A stretch of DNA of 5,101 bases, from NCBI GenBank assembly GCA_023388935.1, contig JAEWFG010000002.1, positions 1 to 5,101 on the forward strand, read 5' to 3'. The DNA is from Pseudomonadota bacterium (GTDB taxonomy: Bacteria; Pseudomonadota; Alphaproteobacteria; Rhizobiales; Xanthobacteraceae). Of the stretch, positions 4,940 through 5,101 are shown in pieces (position 1 is the stretch's first letter; each line of letters begins with the position of its first letter). The notes beneath the pieces were generated by a model, which was not told the DNA's origin, made no database searches, and was given only the letters and a program-made list of their open reading frames with translations. A program made the translations under genes and the position numbers.

Positions 4940-5101
4940 GCCTTCGCACTAGTACCCGGAATCAGAGCTGAGTGATACGGCGGCCTTTGAAACGGCGTTG
5001 ACGGACCTTTTTCTTGGTCCAGACGAAGGGCTTGGCTCTGTCGTTGTATGCGTTGACGTAGGCATCGACGTGATCCTGGAGCTGCTTGAGGCTTGTGAAG
5101 G
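4940..5101 (-). mobile_element. end of an IS630-type insertion sequence (outer boundary not resolved)
   Basis: The transposase stop lies only 22 bp from the stop of the secreted-protein gene, so one IS end must fall in or near 4940-4961. IS630 elements insert at TA. TA dinucleotides are present at 4950-4951 and 4953-4954, and also at 4937-4938, inside the neighbour's stop codon. The matching inverted repeat lies beyond the right edge, so the exact end cannot be set. Confidence 0.5.
4962..5101 (-). CDS. IS630-family transposase, C-terminal fragment
   Basis: The window contains the last 45 complete codons and the stop (TGA at 4964-4962); the gene continues past the right edge. Read leftward the peptide includes FTSLKQLQDHVDAYVNAYND, then RAKPFVWTKKKVRQRRFKG, ending RRITQL. 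The pattern of a basic helix, a YN dyad and PFVWTK is typical of the extreme C terminus of IS630-type DDE transposases, just after the last catalytic acidic residue. The catalytic core itself lies outside the window, so intactness cannot be judged. The gene is too close to the edge to show its start. Confidence 0.8.
   Translation of the reverse strand, partial: FTSLKQLQDHVDAYVNAYNDRAKPFVWTKKKVRQRRFKGRRITQL

Overview
The window is GC-rich, with codon third positions dominated by G/C. Its protein families (a double-hotdog thioesterase, paired MmyB-like XRE regulators, a small SET protein, an IS630-type transposase) and its intergenic hairpin element look like a Bradyrhizobium-type alphaproteobacterium (Rhizobiales). 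That placement comes from gene style and remembered sequence, not a database search.

Layout. Positions 1-68 (minus) hold the first 22 codons of a DsbA/FrnE-like oxidoreductase. It is divergent from a thioesterase-family gene (223-1023, plus). The thioesterase ends tail-to-tail, with a 13-bp overlap, against the first of two tandem minus-strand XRE/MmyB-like regulators (1011-1835 and 1876-2697). Both regulator starts lack a Shine-Dalgarno and have a -10-like hexamer 6 or 7 nt before the ATG, so both may be read from leaderless mRNAs. A 17-bp near-palindrome (2733-2749) lies between the upstream regulator and a rightward two-gene unit. That unit is a 90-residue orphan protein (2799-3071) joined by an ATGA overlap to a four-helix membrane protein (3068-3466).

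The convergent gap 3467-3601 contains a two-hairpin element with inverted ends, resembling dispersed intergenic repeats. A minus-strand SET-domain lysine methyltransferase (3602-4162) follows, with a Lys/Ala-rich tail like histone H1. It is divergent from a small secreted protein of unknown function (4331-4939). The right edge (4962-5101) is the C-terminal end of an IS630-type transposase.

Working model (inference). The regulator pair, the palindrome and the two-gene membrane unit form one locally controlled module. Solved MmyB-like domains have been linked to fatty-acyl ligands, so the adjacent thioesterase could share a lipid-related signal, but nothing in the sequence proves this. The SET protein, secreted protein and IS630 fragment appear to be independent units. 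No RNA gene, CRISPR array or complete mobile element is visible.
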